Counted from the first letter of the stretch, positions 34,662 to 43,420 are shown. The stretch: 64,000 nt of DNA from Halobaculum halobium (GCF_030127145.1 NZ_CP126158.1:2232001-2296000), one strand, 5' to 3'. Numbers and translations are program-made. Notes: generated by a model from the letters alone, not told the origin.

Positions 34662-35285
34662 ATGAATGCGGGCGTTATCGCCGTTCAAGGCGACGTCTCC
34701 GAGCACGCCGACGCGGTCCGCCGTGCGGCCGCAAGCCACGGCGTCGAGGTGGACGTCATCGAGATCCGTGAGGCCGGGGTCGTGCCCGACTGCGACGTGT
34801 TGCTCATGCCAGGCGGGGAGTCGACCACCATCTCGCGACTGCTGTCCGAGGAGGGAATCGACGAGGAGATCCGAGCGCACGTCGCCGCCGACAAACCGTT
34901 GCTCGCGACGTGCGCGGGGCTCATCGTCGCCTCCAGCGACGCGAACGACGAGCGCGTGGCGACGCTTGATGTGCTCGACGTGAGCGTCGACCGGAACGCG
35001 TTCGGTCGGCAGGCGGACTCCTTCGAGGCTCCGCTTTCGGTCACGGGGCTCGACGATCCGTTCCCGGCGGTGTTCATTCGCGCCCCCGTCATCGACGAGG
35101 TGGGTGAAGGCGTCGAGGTGCTCGCCGAGTGGGACGGCGACCCCGTCGCAGTCAAGCAGGGTTCGGTGGTCGCCACGTCGTTCCATCCCGAGTTGACGGC
35201 CGACTCACGGGTCCACGATCTGGCGTTCTTCCGACAAGCGCACGCGGCGACCCCGGTGGACGCCGACGCGGAGGTCGACGCGTGA
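34662..35285 (+). CDS. pdxT: Pyridoxal 5'-phosphate synthase glutaminase subunit
   Basis: A 207-aa class I glutaminase that feeds ammonia to PdxS. Motifs: oxyanion segment MPGGESTTISRLL near residue 48, nucleophile cysteine in LLATCAGLIVAS near 86, and His/Glu in TSFHPELTADSRVHD near 171. N-terminus MNAGVIAVQGDVSEHADAV is typical. The partner pdxS is not in the window. The stop codon overlaps the GTG start of hisE (GTGA), indicating cotranscription with histidine biosynthesis. Confidence 0.96.
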   Translation: MNAGVIAVQGDVSEHADAVRRAAASHGVEVDVIEIREAGVVPDCDVLLMPGGESTTISRLLSEEGIDEEIRAHVAADKPLLATCAGLIVASSDANDERVATLDVLDVSVDRNAFGRQADSFEAPLSVTGLDDPFPAVFIRAPVIDEVGEGVEVLAEWDGDPVAVKQGSVVATSFHPELTADSRVHDLAFFRQAHAATPVDADAEVDA

Positions 35286-35623
35286 GCGACGACGCCGCGG
35301 CCGGTGACGGCGGCGAGCCGGAATCGGAGACGGTCACCGACGAGGAGGTGCTCGACGCGCTGTTCGCGACGATCGAGGACCGCAAGCAGCGGCTCCCTGA
35401 AGGGTCCTACACCGCCTCGCTGTTTACCCACGAAAAGGGCGAGAACGCGGTGTTGGAGAAGATCGGCGAGGAGGCGACTGAGGCGATTCTCGCGGCGAAA
35501 GACGACGACACCGAGGAACTGACAGCAGAGGCGGCCGATCTCGTCTACCACCTACTCGTGTTGTTCGCACAGAAGGATCTCGACGTGGCGGACCTGCAGG
35601 CGGAGCTGCGCGACCGCTTCTGA
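35282..35623 (+). CDS. hisE: Phosphoribosyl-ATP pyrophosphatase
   Basis: A 113-aa all-helical pyrophosphohydrolase for the second step of histidine synthesis. Core motifs EEVLDALFATIEDRK, SLFTHEKGENAVLEKIGEEA and TEELTAEAADLVYHLL supply the metal-binding glutamates and aspartate. The first 20 residues are an acidic extension. GTG 35282 overlaps the pdxT stop; the alternative of a later start would lose only the extension. It is a stand-alone HisE, not fused to HisI. Confidence 0.94.
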   Translation: MSDDAAAGDGGEPESETVTDEEVLDALFATIEDRKQRLPEGSYTASLFTHEKGENAVLEKIGEEATEAILAAKDDDTEELTAEAADLVYHLLVLFAQKDLDVADLQAELRDRF

Positions 35624-35713
35624 CGGCCGGGCTCCGACCGGCCGGGATCGTCGACGTGTGGAAGTTCTGACGCACCCGGAGTCCTTATCGGGGTCGACGG
35701 CGCACGGCGAGGT

Positions 35714-36535
35714 ATGCAGGCAGTCACGCTCGGCCCCGCCGGCACGTACTCTCACCGCGCCGCCCGGGCCGTCGCCGACGACGTCGCCTTCCGAGAGTCG
35801 GTCACGGCCATCGTCGAGGCCGTCGCCGACGGCGAGTACGACCGCGGGGTCGTCCCCGTCGAAAACAGCATCGAGGGAAGCGTCACCGAGAGCCTCGACG
35901 CGCTCACCGAGGCCGACGTGGCGGTCGTGCGCGAGATCGTCACCCCGATCCGCCACGCGCTGCTGGCGCAAGCGGAGACGTTCGACGTGGTCGCCTCCCA
36001 CTCCCAGGCGCTGGCACAGTGTCGCGACTACTTGGAGCGCGAATATCCCGACGCTCGGCGGGAGGCCGTCGCCTCGACGGCCCGCGGCGTCGAGCGCGCC
36101 CGCGAGGACCCGACGGTCGCCGGCATCGGACACCCCGCGAACGCCGCGGCCGACGACGGCGGCGTCGACCTGCGGGTGCTCGCCGAGGACATTCAAGACC
36201 AGTCGTCGAACGCGACGCGGTTCCTTGTCGTCGCCGGCGACGACGAACGGACCGAGGCCGGCGGCAAGACCTCGGTCGTCGTCTACCCCAGCGCGAACTA
36301 CCCCGGGCTGCTGCTGGAGCTCCTCGAAGCGTTCGCCGACCGAGACGTGAACCTCTCGCGTATCGAATCGCGCCCGAGCGGCGAGCGCCTCGGGGATTAC
36401 CTGTTCCACATCGACTTCGAGGCCGGCCTCTACGAGGAGCGCGCGCAGGCGGCGCTCGCCGACGTCGAGGGCCTCGTCGGCGACGGCTGGATCCGCGTCC
36501 TCGGCTCGTACGACACCGAGCACGTGGTGTACTGA
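35714..36535 (+). CDS. pheA: Prephenate dehydratase
   Basis: A 273-aa enzyme making phenylpyruvate from prephenate. Catalytic domain landmarks: LGPAGTYSHRAARAVA, VVPVENSIEGSV, HSQALAQCRDYL and the threonine motif SSNATRFLVVAGDD. The C-terminal ACT domain (about residues 185-273) has KTSVVVYPSANYPGLLLELL and the phenylalanine-binding ESRPSGERLGDYLF, so feedback inhibition by phenylalanine is expected. Monofunctional, no chorismate mutase fused. Plus strand, 90 bases after hisE. Confidence 0.96.
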   Translation: MQAVTLGPAGTYSHRAARAVADDVAFRESVTAIVEAVADGEYDRGVVPVENSIEGSVTESLDALTEADVAVVREIVTPIRHALLAQAETFDVVASHSQALAQCRDYLEREYPDARREAVASTARGVERAREDPTVAGIGHPANAAADDGGVDLRVLAEDIQDQSSNATRFLVVAGDDERTEAGGKTSVVVYPSANYPGLLLELLEAFADRDVNLSRIESRPSGERLGDYLFHIDFEAGLYEERAQAALADVEGLVGDGWIRVLGSYDTEHVVY

Positions 36536-36763
36536 CCGCCGGCGAACCGTTCCGGCAGGATCGCTCCGGCTGGCGAACAGGCGACGCCCCACGTCCGCGC
36601 CCCGACGCCGGCGTCGCGCACCCGCTGCCCGCCGGGGACCGTGCTCACCGCACGGCGGCTCTGGCCGCGGCCTCGGATTTCAACGTTCGCGAGAAAGGGG
36701 TCCGTCGCGGTCGTCAGCGTGTCAGCGGACCGCCGGGTCGCCGGCGCTGGCCCGAACGCCCCG

Positions 36764-37408
36764 TCACTCGGCGGCTGCGACCTCGCCGGCGTGGTACGCC
36801 TCCGCGTACTCGACGAAGTTGCTCAGGATCTGCAGGCCGGTCTCGCCGCTCTTCTCGGGGTGGAACTGCGTGCCGATCACGTTGCCCGCCTCGTTGGCAG
36901 CCACGGCCGCGAAGCGCCGGCCGTACTCGCAGGAGGCGATGGTGCGCTCGGTCACGTCCGCGCAGTACGAGTGGACGAAGTAGGCGTAGTCCCCCGCCTC
37001 GATCCCGTCCATGATCGGGTGGTCGCGCTCGGGCGTGAGCTCGTTCCAGCCCATGTGCGGCACCTTCACCGACCCAGAGAGGCGCTCGACGCGCCCCGGA
37101 ATGAGGCCGAGCCCCTCGACGGTCTCGCCCTCGGGTGCGCCCTCGGTGCTCTCCTCGTACATGAGCTGGAGCCCGACGCAGACGCCCAGGATCGGCGTGT
37201 CCTCGGCTTTCGCTATCAGCACGTCGTGAAACGGCTCGGAGTTGTTCACGCATTCTTGAAACGCGCCGACGCCCGGAAGCACGAGCGCCTCCGCGTCGCG
37301 GATCGCGTCGGGGTCGTCGGAGACCACCACGTCCGCGCCGGCCCGTTCGAGCCCGCGGCGGAGGCTCCGGAGGTTACCCACGCCGTAATCGATGACGGTG
37401 ACGTTCAT
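36764..37408 (-). CDS. hisH: Imidazole glycerol phosphate synthase subunit HisH
   Basis: A 214-aa class I glutaminase that supplies ammonia to HisF. The start VTVIDYGVGNLRSLRRGLE, oxyanion segment LPGVGAFQEC, nucleophile cysteine in GVCVGLQLMYE (about residue 78), PHMGWNEL and FHPEKSGETGLQIL (His/Glu) are diagnostic. The partner hisF is not in the window. TATA-like ACGGTTTTCACC (minus strand, about 37424-37435) precedes the ATG. The 228 bases between it and pheA (convergent) show nothing I can support. Confidence 0.96.
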   Translation of the reverse strand: MNVTVIDYGVGNLRSLRRGLERAGADVVVSDDPDAIRDAEALVLPGVGAFQECVNNSEPFHDVLIAKAEDTPILGVCVGLQLMYEESTEGAPEGETVEGLGLIPGRVERLSGSVKVPHMGWNELTPERDHPIMDGIEAGDYAYFVHSYCADVTERTIASCEYGRRFAAVAANEAGNVIGTQFHPEKSGETGLQILSNFVEYAEAYHAGEVAAAE

Positions 37409-37522
37409 ATCCGATCTGCGGGACGGGCGGTGAAAACCGTTACCCGTCGCCGCCCGCGTCCGTAGCGTACCGCCGAGACCGAGTATCGAGGCGTGAAGCG
37501 GGCTACCACGCGTCCAGCGGTG

Positions 37523-37529
37523 TTTAATA
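37523..37529 (+). promoter_or_regulatory. TATA box of Hsp20 gene
   Basis: TTTAATA in an A/T-richer stretch, 35-41 bases before ATG 37564, implying a 5' leader of roughly ten bases. Heat-shock genes in haloarchaea are controlled around the TATA element; no specific operator is recognised. Confidence 0.5.
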
Positions 37530-37563
37530 CCTGACGAGGTGTTCTCTGTATCGGTGATATTCC

Positions 37564-38022
37564 ATGAGTAACATGACTCCCTTCGACGACATGAACCGGA
37601 TGTTCGACCGTATGTCCCGCAACGTCGGGCGGATGGACTGGGGCGACCTCCACGGGATGCGACGCTCGGGCATCGACATCGACGTGGCCGAGTACGACGA
37701 CGAGATCGCGGTGATGGCCGATCTTCCGGGGTTCGATCGCGAACACATCGACCTGACCGTCCGCGACGGCGTGCTCTCGATCCGCGCCGAGCGCGAGGTG
37801 CGTCGCGACGAGGGCGACGTCGCCGGCGACACCGGCGCGTACCTGCGCCGCGAGCGACGCGCCGAGTCGCTGCACCGCTCGATAACTCTCCCCGCTGAGG
37901 TCCGCGAGGAACACGCGAGCGCGACCTACTCGAACGGCGTGCTCACCGTTACCCTCCCCAAGATGTCCGTCGGCGAGGACGTCGACGAGGGCCACCACAT
38001 CGACGTGAACGAATCGGACTGA
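37564..38022 (+). CDS. Small heat shock protein, Hsp20/alpha-crystallin family
   Basis: A 152-aa chaperone. The N-terminal 40 residues (Met/Arg/Asp-rich, MTPFDDMNRMFDRMSRN) form the variable arm; the alpha-crystallin domain runs from about 42 (GIDIDVAEYDDEIAVMADLP) to 138, with LPGFDREHIDLTVRDGVLSI and the consensus SNGVLTVTLPKM. It holds unfolding proteins for refolding. The C-terminal extension is acidic and lacks a clear I-x-I motif. Monocistronic. Confidence 0.95.
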   Translation: MSNMTPFDDMNRMFDRMSRNVGRMDWGDLHGMRRSGIDIDVAEYDDEIAVMADLPGFDREHIDLTVRDGVLSIRAEREVRRDEGDVAGDTGAYLRRERRAESLHRSITLPAEVREEHASATYSNGVLTVTLPKMSVGEDVDEGHHIDVNESD

Positions 38023-38079
38023 GTTCACACCGATAGCGCCGCACGGGGCACCACGGCCAGTGCTCGGTCGCCCGCTTCT

Positions 38080-38200
38080 CGGTTCTTCTCGCCTGTCCTC
38101 GTCTTCTGTTTCTCCCGGGTCGTCTTCCCCGTTCATCTCCCGGGTCGTCTTCCCCGTTCCCCGGTTGCCCGTCCCCGTTCCTGGTTGTCCATTCCGCCTG
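38080..38200 (+). repeat. Pyrimidine-rich tract with 24-bp tandem repeat
   Basis: In the 234-base gap between Hsp20 and the next gene, the plus strand is strongly pyrimidine-rich. It contains two exact copies of a 24-mer (38109-38132 and 38134-38157) with core TCTCCCGGGTCGTCTTCC, period 25, followed by related CCCCGTTCC words. The T-rich pyrimidine run just after the Hsp20 stop may act in transcription termination; no gene is seen. Confidence 0.75.
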
Positions 38201-38256
38201 CCAACTCCCGGTTTCGGTAAACTGCGGTCAGGCCGCTCCGACCGGCCGGTACCGAC

Positions 38257-38760
38257 TTGAGCGTGCCAACCGTCGCCTCGACCGTGTCCACTGAACGCCG
38301 ACCCGGAACCGTCCGCGACCGCGCCGTCGCGGGCGCCGCGTACGCGCTCGCGGCCGTCCACCTCGGGGTCTCGTTCGGTGGACTCGCCGCGTTCCTCGAC
38401 GCGCCCGGCTGGACCGGCGGGTTCGCGGGACTCGTCGACGGTGCCCTGCTCGTCGCCGCGGTCGGCCTCGCGGGGCTTGCCGGCGCCTGGCGAGGCGGGC
38501 TGCCGGCGACGCCGACCGAGCGCGCCCGCCGCGTCGAACTTGCTGGCGGGCTGGTCGTGTTTCCGGGTGCGTGGGTCGCGCTGCTCGTCGCGTTCGTTCC
38601 CCGGAGTGTCCTCGCGGGCGTCCCGTTTGATCTCCTCCCGCTGGCGGCCAACGCCCTGCCGGCGCTGGCGGTGCTCGTCGTCGTGTACGGGTTCGGTCCG
38701 TTCGCGGCCGGCGAGGACGCCCGCCGCGACGTGGATCTGAACTGGAACGACCGGAACTGA
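38257..38760 (+). CDS. Four-helix membrane protein
   Basis: A 167-aa protein with hydrophobic helices at about residues 25-46, 57-78, 92-112 and 122-142 and a soluble tail ending DLNWNDRN. No family recognised. The start is uncertain: TTG 38257, GTG 38263 and a later codon are all possible, since no clear TATA element is visible. Convergent with leuS, 39 bases apart. Confidence 0.6.
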   Translation: MSVPTVASTVSTERRPGTVRDRAVAGAAYALAAVHLGVSFGGLAAFLDAPGWTGGFAGLVDGALLVAAVGLAGLAGAWRGGLPATPTERARRVELAGGLVVFPGAWVALLVAFVPRSVLAGVPFDLLPLAANALPALAVLVVVYGFGPFAAGEDARRDVDLNWNDRN

Positions 38761-38799
38761 CGGCGGGACCTGGCGCCGACGCGGACCGCGCGCCGCCGA

Positions 38800-41475
38800 C
38801 TACTCCGCGATGTCGATGGCGGGACGGCCCGGCTCGGCCTTGTTCGCGACGGCGTCGTCGGCGTCGTCGGCCGAACGGACGTAAACCGGAGCCTCGAACT
38901 CGCGCTCGATGAGCCAGGCGGCGGCCTCTAACGCCTCGTGCTCGCGGTCGGGCGCCAGCGCGGGCCGAAGCGCCTCGCGCTCGGCTTGCAGATCCTTCGC
39001 GTAGTCGGAGGCGGCCGACCCGTGTCGCTGGATGTCCGGGTTCTGCATCAGCTCTCCGACGAGGTTCGGCGCGTCGCTGTCGATGGCGATCGCCAGCGCC
39101 TCGTGTTTCCACTCGGGCGCGACGACCACGTCGACGCGCTCGGGGTCCTCGATCCCCGCCACGTCGACGATGTTGCGTACGTCCTCGCGGGTGTTCTCGA
39201 CGAGTTGTCGGCGTCTGCTCGCCTCGTCGGTGTCCACGTCGGCGGTCGGCCAGTCGGCGTCGACCAGCAGCCCCCCGTCATCGGCCAGTTCGGCGTACAG
39301 TTCCTCGGTCAGGTGCGGCGCGACCGGCGCCAGCAGCTTCAGCGCGGCCGTCACCCCGCGCTCGAAGGTTGGCGCGTGTACCTCGTCGACGTACGCGCGG
39401 TAGCTGCGCAGCGTGCCGACCAACTGCTGCGCCTCCCGCGTTGCCAGGTCGAAGCCCAACTCGTCGAAGTTCTCGGTGGCGAGGGCGACGGCGGCGTCGA
39501 CCTCCGAGCGGACGTACCGCGCGGCGTCCGCGTCGTCGCCGTCGGGATCGGCGTCGGCGAACGAGCGCACCGTCTCGGCCAACCGAGCCAGGAACCGGTG
39601 GGTCGACTTGACGCCCTCCTCGGACCAGTCGAACGCGGTGTCGGGCCGGGCGGCCTGCATCATGAACAGCCGCGCCGTGTCGGCGCCGTACTCGTCGACG
39701 ATGCGCTGCGGGGAGACGGTGTTGCCCTTCGACTTGGACATCTTCTCGCCTTCCAACTGGACCATGCCCTGTCCCAACAGGTTCGTGAACGGTTCGCGGT
39801 GCTCCAGCATGTCCATGTCCGCGATGGCTTTCGTGGCGAACCGCGCGTACAGCAGGTGCATCACCGCGTGCTCCAGCCCGCCGACGTACTGGTCGACGGG
39901 CATCCAGTCGTTCGTGCGGCCCACGTCGAAGGGAGCGTCGTTCAGATCCGGCGAGACGTACCGCAGGAAGTACCACGAGGAGTCGACGAACGTGTCCATC
40001 GTGTCCGTCTCGCGGACGGCGTCGGCGCCGCAGTCCGGGCAGGTCGTGTGTTTCCACTCGGTGGCGGCGTCCAGCGGGTTCCCGGTCGTGTTGATGAACT
40101 CCGGCAGCTCGACCGGCAGGTCCCCCTCGGGAACCATGACGGGGCCGCAGTCGTCGCAGTGGATCACCGGGATCGGCGTCCCCCAGTAGCGCTGGCGGGA
40201 GATCAGCCAGTCGCGCAGGCGGTACTGCGTGTGGAACGCCGCGGAGTCGATGTCGGCGGTCAGTTCCTCCCGCGCCTCCGCGCTGGGCAGGCCGTCGTAT
40301 TCACCGCTGTTGACCAACACGCCGTCTTCGGTGGAGGCGCCCTCGCTCACGTCGGGCGCTTCGGGATCGGCATCGTCGGTGTCGCCGTCCTCGCCCTCCT
40401 CCGGCTCGGGGGCGATGACGGGCGTGATCTCGACGCCCATGCGCTCGGCGAACGCGTGGTCGCGCTCGTCGTGGCCGGGGACGCCCATCAGCGCGCCCGT
40501 GCCAACGTCCGAGAGGACGAAGTCGGCGACGAAGACGGGCACCTCCTGGCCGGTTGCGGGGTTGGTGGCGGTCAGGCCCGTCTCGACGCCGTTCGGCTCG
40601 TCGCCGTCGGGGTCGGCGACCTCCTCGACGAAGTGGGCGACCTCGTCGTCCTCGGCGGCCAGTTCCTCCGAAATCGGGTGGTCCGGGGCCAGCGCGAAGA
40701 ACGTCGCGCCGTGGATAGTGTCCAGTCGGGTCGTGAACGCTTCTACGGGTCCGTGGCCCTCGACGTCGAACTCGACGCGAGAGCCCTCCTGCTTCCCGAT
40801 CCAGTTGCGCTGCATCTCGCGGACGCTGTCGGGCCACCCCTCCAGGTCGTCGATGGCCGAGAGCAGTTCGTCGGCGTACTCGGTGATCCCCAGCGTCCAC
40901 TGGTCCAGTTCCCGCTGTTCGACCAGCGTGTCACACCGCCAGCAGTGCTCGTCCTCGCCCTCGACCTGTTCGTCGGCCAACACGGTCTCACAGGAGGGGC
41001 ACCAGTTCACCTCGGCGGCGCGGCGCTCGACCAGTCCTTCCTCGTGGAACTGCTGGAACAGCCACTGGTTCCACTTGTAGTACTCCGGTTCGCAGGTGGT
41101 GATCTCGCGCTCCCAGTCGTAGCCGAACCCCATCGACTCCATCTGCCCGCGCATGGTGTCGATGCAGTCCATCGTCCAGTCGCGCGGGTTCGAGTCGCGC
41201 TCCTTGGCGGCGTTCTCGGCGGGCAGACCGAACGAGTCCCAGCCCATGGGGTGGAGCACGTCGTCGCCCTGCATCCGGCGGAAGCGAGCGTACGCGTCCG
41301 TGATCGTGTAGTTGCGGACGTGACCCATGTGGAGCTTCCCCGACGGGTACGGGAACATCCCAAGCACGTACGTCGGGTCATCGGCGTCGTCCGGTGTCCG
41401 GTAGGCGTCGGCCTCCGCCCACGCCTCCTGCCAGCGTCGCTCGACCGCCGTGTGGTCGTAACCCTCCTCGGACAT
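38800..41475 (-). CDS. leuS: Leucyl-tRNA synthetase
   Basis: An 891-aa class I synthetase. The HIGH motif is PYPSGKLHMGHVRNYT (about 42-57), zinc-type CPSC/CWRC cysteines follow near 160 and 185, the CP1 editing domain includes TTRLDTIHGATFF, and the KMSKS loop is GEKMSKSKGN near 575. The catalytic core resembles bacterial LeuRS, which is known for haloarchaeal enzymes that combine it with an archaeal-type tRNA-binding C-terminus. A highly acidic insert (about 350-385) lies within the editing region. Monocistronic. Confidence 0.97.
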   Translation of the reverse strand: MSEEGYDHTAVERRWQEAWAEADAYRTPDDADDPTYVLGMFPYPSGKLHMGHVRNYTITDAYARFRRMQGDDVLHPMGWDSFGLPAENAAKERDSNPRDWTMDCIDTMRGQMESMGFGYDWEREITTCEPEYYKWNQWLFQQFHEEGLVERRAAEVNWCPSCETVLADEQVEGEDEHCWRCDTLVEQRELDQWTLGITEYADELLSAIDDLEGWPDSVREMQRNWIGKQEGSRVEFDVEGHGPVEAFTTRLDTIHGATFFALAPDHPISEELAAEDDEVAHFVEEVADPDGDEPNGVETGLTATNPATGQEVPVFVADFVLSDVGTGALMGVPGHDERDHAFAERMGVEITPVIAPEPEEGEDGDTDDADPEAPDVSEGASTEDGVLVNSGEYDGLPSAEAREELTADIDSAAFHTQYRLRDWLISRQRYWGTPIPVIHCDDCGPVMVPEGDLPVELPEFINTTGNPLDAATEWKHTTCPDCGADAVRETDTMDTFVDSSWYFLRYVSPDLNDAPFDVGRTNDWMPVDQYVGGLEHAVMHLLYARFATKAIADMDMLEHREPFTNLLGQGMVQLEGEKMSKSKGNTVSPQRIVDEYGADTARLFMMQAARPDTAFDWSEEGVKSTHRFLARLAETVRSFADADPDGDDADAARYVRSEVDAAVALATENFDELGFDLATREAQQLVGTLRSYRAYVDEVHAPTFERGVTAALKLLAPVAPHLTEELYAELADDGGLLVDADWPTADVDTDEASRRRQLVENTREDVRNIVDVAGIEDPERVDVVVAPEWKHEALAIAIDSDAPNLVGELMQNPDIQRHGSAASDYAKDLQAEREALRPALAPDREHEALEAAAWLIEREFEAPVYVRSADDADDAVANKAEPGRPAIDIAE

Positions 41476-41606
41476 TTCTTATCTGTCCGTTCGGCCGCTT
41501 CGACCCCTATACCTTTCCATCGAACACGGCGGGTGTTGCCAACACGGCACACGGTCGAGGAGTCGGCGGCACAACGCGTATCCTGTCAGCCGACGTAGGT
41601 GGGGAC

Positions 41607-41846
41607 ATGAGCACGGAGATCGACACTCAAGACGACGACGCCGGGCTGGTGAAGACCGTGTACCGGACGGTCACACCCGGCTACGACTCGCACTCGGACG
41701 ACGGGATGAACGCCATCGGCTGGGCGATGTTCCTCGGGCTGCTCGTGATCCTGTTCCCGCTGCTCCCGTTCGTCGCCCTCGTCTGGGGCGTGACCAAGCT
41801 GATCGAGGTGATCGCCGGCGAGGACGAGGCCGGCGGGGACGAATGA
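41607..41846 (+). CDS. Small membrane protein, single long hydrophobic segment
   Basis: A 79-aa protein with an acidic N-terminus, a conserved-looking segment VYRTVTPGYDSHSDDGMNAI, a hydrophobic stretch (about residues 36-66, probably one or two helices) and an acidic tail. Function unknown. Divergent from leuS; CGTATCC about 30 bases before the ATG may be its TATA element. Confidence 0.7.
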   Translation: MSTEIDTQDDDAGLVKTVYRTVTPGYDSHSDDGMNAIGWAMFLGLLVILFPLLPFVALVWGVTKLIEVIAGEDEAGGDE

Positions 41847-41856
41847 GCGGCGTGCG

Positions 41857-42849
41857 TTACTCCGCCAGCCCGAGCAGGTCGAACGCGTAGCCGTTGTCGC
41901 GCTCGTTCGCGTGCTCGTACACGACGTGCGCGGCGGCGACGTCCTGGATCGCGAGGCCGGTCGAGTCGAAGACGGTGATCCCGTCGTCGGCCGTCCGACC
42001 CTCCCGCTCGCCGACGACGATCTCGCCGATCTGGCCGTAGATGTCGTCGTCGCCGAGGACGCCCGCAGCGTAGGGGACGTTGATCTCGCCGGAGTGAGTC
42101 GTCTGCTCGTAATCGTCGATGACGAGTTTCGCGTCGAGCAACACCTCGTCGGCGAGTTCGTGTTTCCCCTCGGCGTCGGCGCCCATCGCGTTCACGTGGG
42201 TGTGCTCGCCGACCGCGTCGCGGGAGACGATCGGCTCCTCGACGGGGGTGACCGTCGAGAGCACGTCGCACGTCGCCGCCTCCTCGATGGAGCCGGCGCG
42301 CACGTCGAACTGGTCCTGGAACGCGTCGATGAATCGGGCGACCCGCTCCTCGGAGAGGTCGGAGACGACGACCTCCTCGATGTCGCGGACGGTCGAGATG
42401 GCCTCCAGTTGGGTGTACGACTGGACGCCGGCGCCGACGATCCCCAGCGACGAGGCGTCAGCGACCGCGAGGTGGTCGGTGGCGACGGCGGCGGCCGCGC
42501 CGGTGCGCTTCATCGTGAGTTCGGTGCCGTCGAGGATCGCCAGCGGGAAGGCGTTCTTCGGGTCCGAGTAGATCATCGTCCCCATGACCGTCGGGAGGTC
42601 GTACTGCTCCTCGTTGTCGGTGTGGACGTTGACCCACTTGACGCCCGCCGCGTCCCACTCGCCGGCGTCGAGATACGCGGGCATCGACCGGAAGTCGCCG
42701 TTGTACTCGGGGAGGTCGATGTAGCTCTTGGGCGGCATCTGCGCGTCGCCGCGCTGATAGGCGGCGAACGCGTCCTCGATGGCGGGCACGAGCTCGTCCA
42801 TCGCGGCGTTCTCGTGCACGTCGTCGCTGTTGAGCAGCAGCGTCTTCAT
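41857..42849 (-). CDS. Ornithine cyclodeaminase/alanine dehydrogenase family enzyme
   Basis: A 330-aa OCD/mu-crystallin family NAD(P) enzyme. Substrate-binding residues are in RSMPAYL, AGVKWVNVHTDN and the lysine region MKRTGAAAAVATDHLA; the Rossmann motif is GIVGAGVQSYTQLEAI near residue 135, with VVSDLSEERVARF after it and VNAMGADAEGKHEL near 218. The archaeal members studied include alanine dehydrogenase; ornithine cyclodeaminase is the alternative. Convergent with the small membrane protein gene, 10 bases apart. Confidence 0.88.
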   Translation of the reverse strand: MKTLLLNSDDVHENAAMDELVPAIEDAFAAYQRGDAQMPPKSYIDLPEYNGDFRSMPAYLDAGEWDAAGVKWVNVHTDNEEQYDLPTVMGTMIYSDPKNAFPLAILDGTELTMKRTGAAAAVATDHLAVADASSLGIVGAGVQSYTQLEAISTVRDIEEVVVSDLSEERVARFIDAFQDQFDVRAGSIEEAATCDVLSTVTPVEEPIVSRDAVGEHTHVNAMGADAEGKHELADEVLLDAKLVIDDYEQTTHSGEINVPYAAGVLGDDDIYGQIGEIVVGEREGRTADDGITVFDSTGLAIQDVAAAHVVYEHANERDNGYAFDLLGLAE

Positions 42850-43005
42850 AGTCGCAAGAATTGCGTGGGCCGATTAGAAGCCACCGGTACGGCGTCGCGG
42901 TCGGCGGGAGACCGCGCGTGAGTCGGGTCGCGACGGCGCGGTCGGTCTGCGACCGGCGTCCCGGCCGACTCGACTCCGAACCGGGTCGGTGTCGGCGGCG
43001 GATCG

Positions 43006-43034
43006 GATTAAGTCGGTTTAATCGGGCTTATCAA
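43006..43034 (+). promoter_or_regulatory. Inverted repeat GATTAA-6-TTAATC upstream of secreted protein
   Basis: GATTAA (43006-43011) and TTAATC (43018-43023) form a perfect 6-6-6 inverted repeat, followed by TATA-like GCTTATCA (43026-43033). A second TATA-like CTCTTTA (43074-43080) stands 30 bases before ATG 43109. The A/T-rich repeat stands out in the 259-base gap. Possible operator with two promoters. Confidence 0.4.
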
Positions 43035-43108
43035 GCGTCGAAACGCCCGAATTCGGCTTTCGGGTCTTCACCCCTCTTTACCCCGGAGGCCACACGGACG
43101 AGTGCAAC

Positions 43109-43420
43109 ATGAGCCGAATCAAACTCGCCGCGATCGCACTCGCGGCCCTGCTCGCAGTGACTGGTGTCGCCGCCGCGGCCCCGGGGAACGCCCCCGCGGA
43201 CGCGGGCTCGAACGATGGTGCGGTCGGCCAGGCCGGGCCGCCCTCGGAGCTCCCCGACCCCGTCCCGGACTTCGTGAGTGACATCCACGACCAGATCCGC
43301 TCGTTCATCGACGGTAACGTCGAGAACCTTGGCGAGGCGGTCTCGGGAATCGCCGGCGGAGACTCGGCTGACGCCGACGGCGACACGGCCGACGTCGACG
43401 GGAGCGACGCCGACGCGTAA
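43109..43420 (+). CDS. Small secreted acidic protein
   Basis: A 103-aa protein with a Sec-type signal peptide (MSRIKLAAIALAALLAVTGV, likely cut after AAA near residue 24) and a short acidic mature part ending in Asp/Ala repeats. A central segment LPDPVPDFVSDIHDQIRSFI could be a helix. No lipobox and no C-terminal anchor. Function unknown. A TATA element CTCTTTA lies 30 bases before the ATG. Confidence 0.7.
   Translation: MSRIKLAAIALAALLAVTGVAAAAPGNAPADAGSNDGAVGQAGPPSELPDPVPDFVSDIHDQIRSFIDGNVENLGEAVSGIAGGDSADADGDTADVDGSDADA

Noticed and set aside
38938-41598. Long plus-strand frame (886 codons) opposite leucyl-tRNA synthetase
   Set aside because: Composition is that of an antisense shadow (Val/Arg/Gly/Leu-rich), with no domain recognised; leuS on the minus strand has every expected motif.
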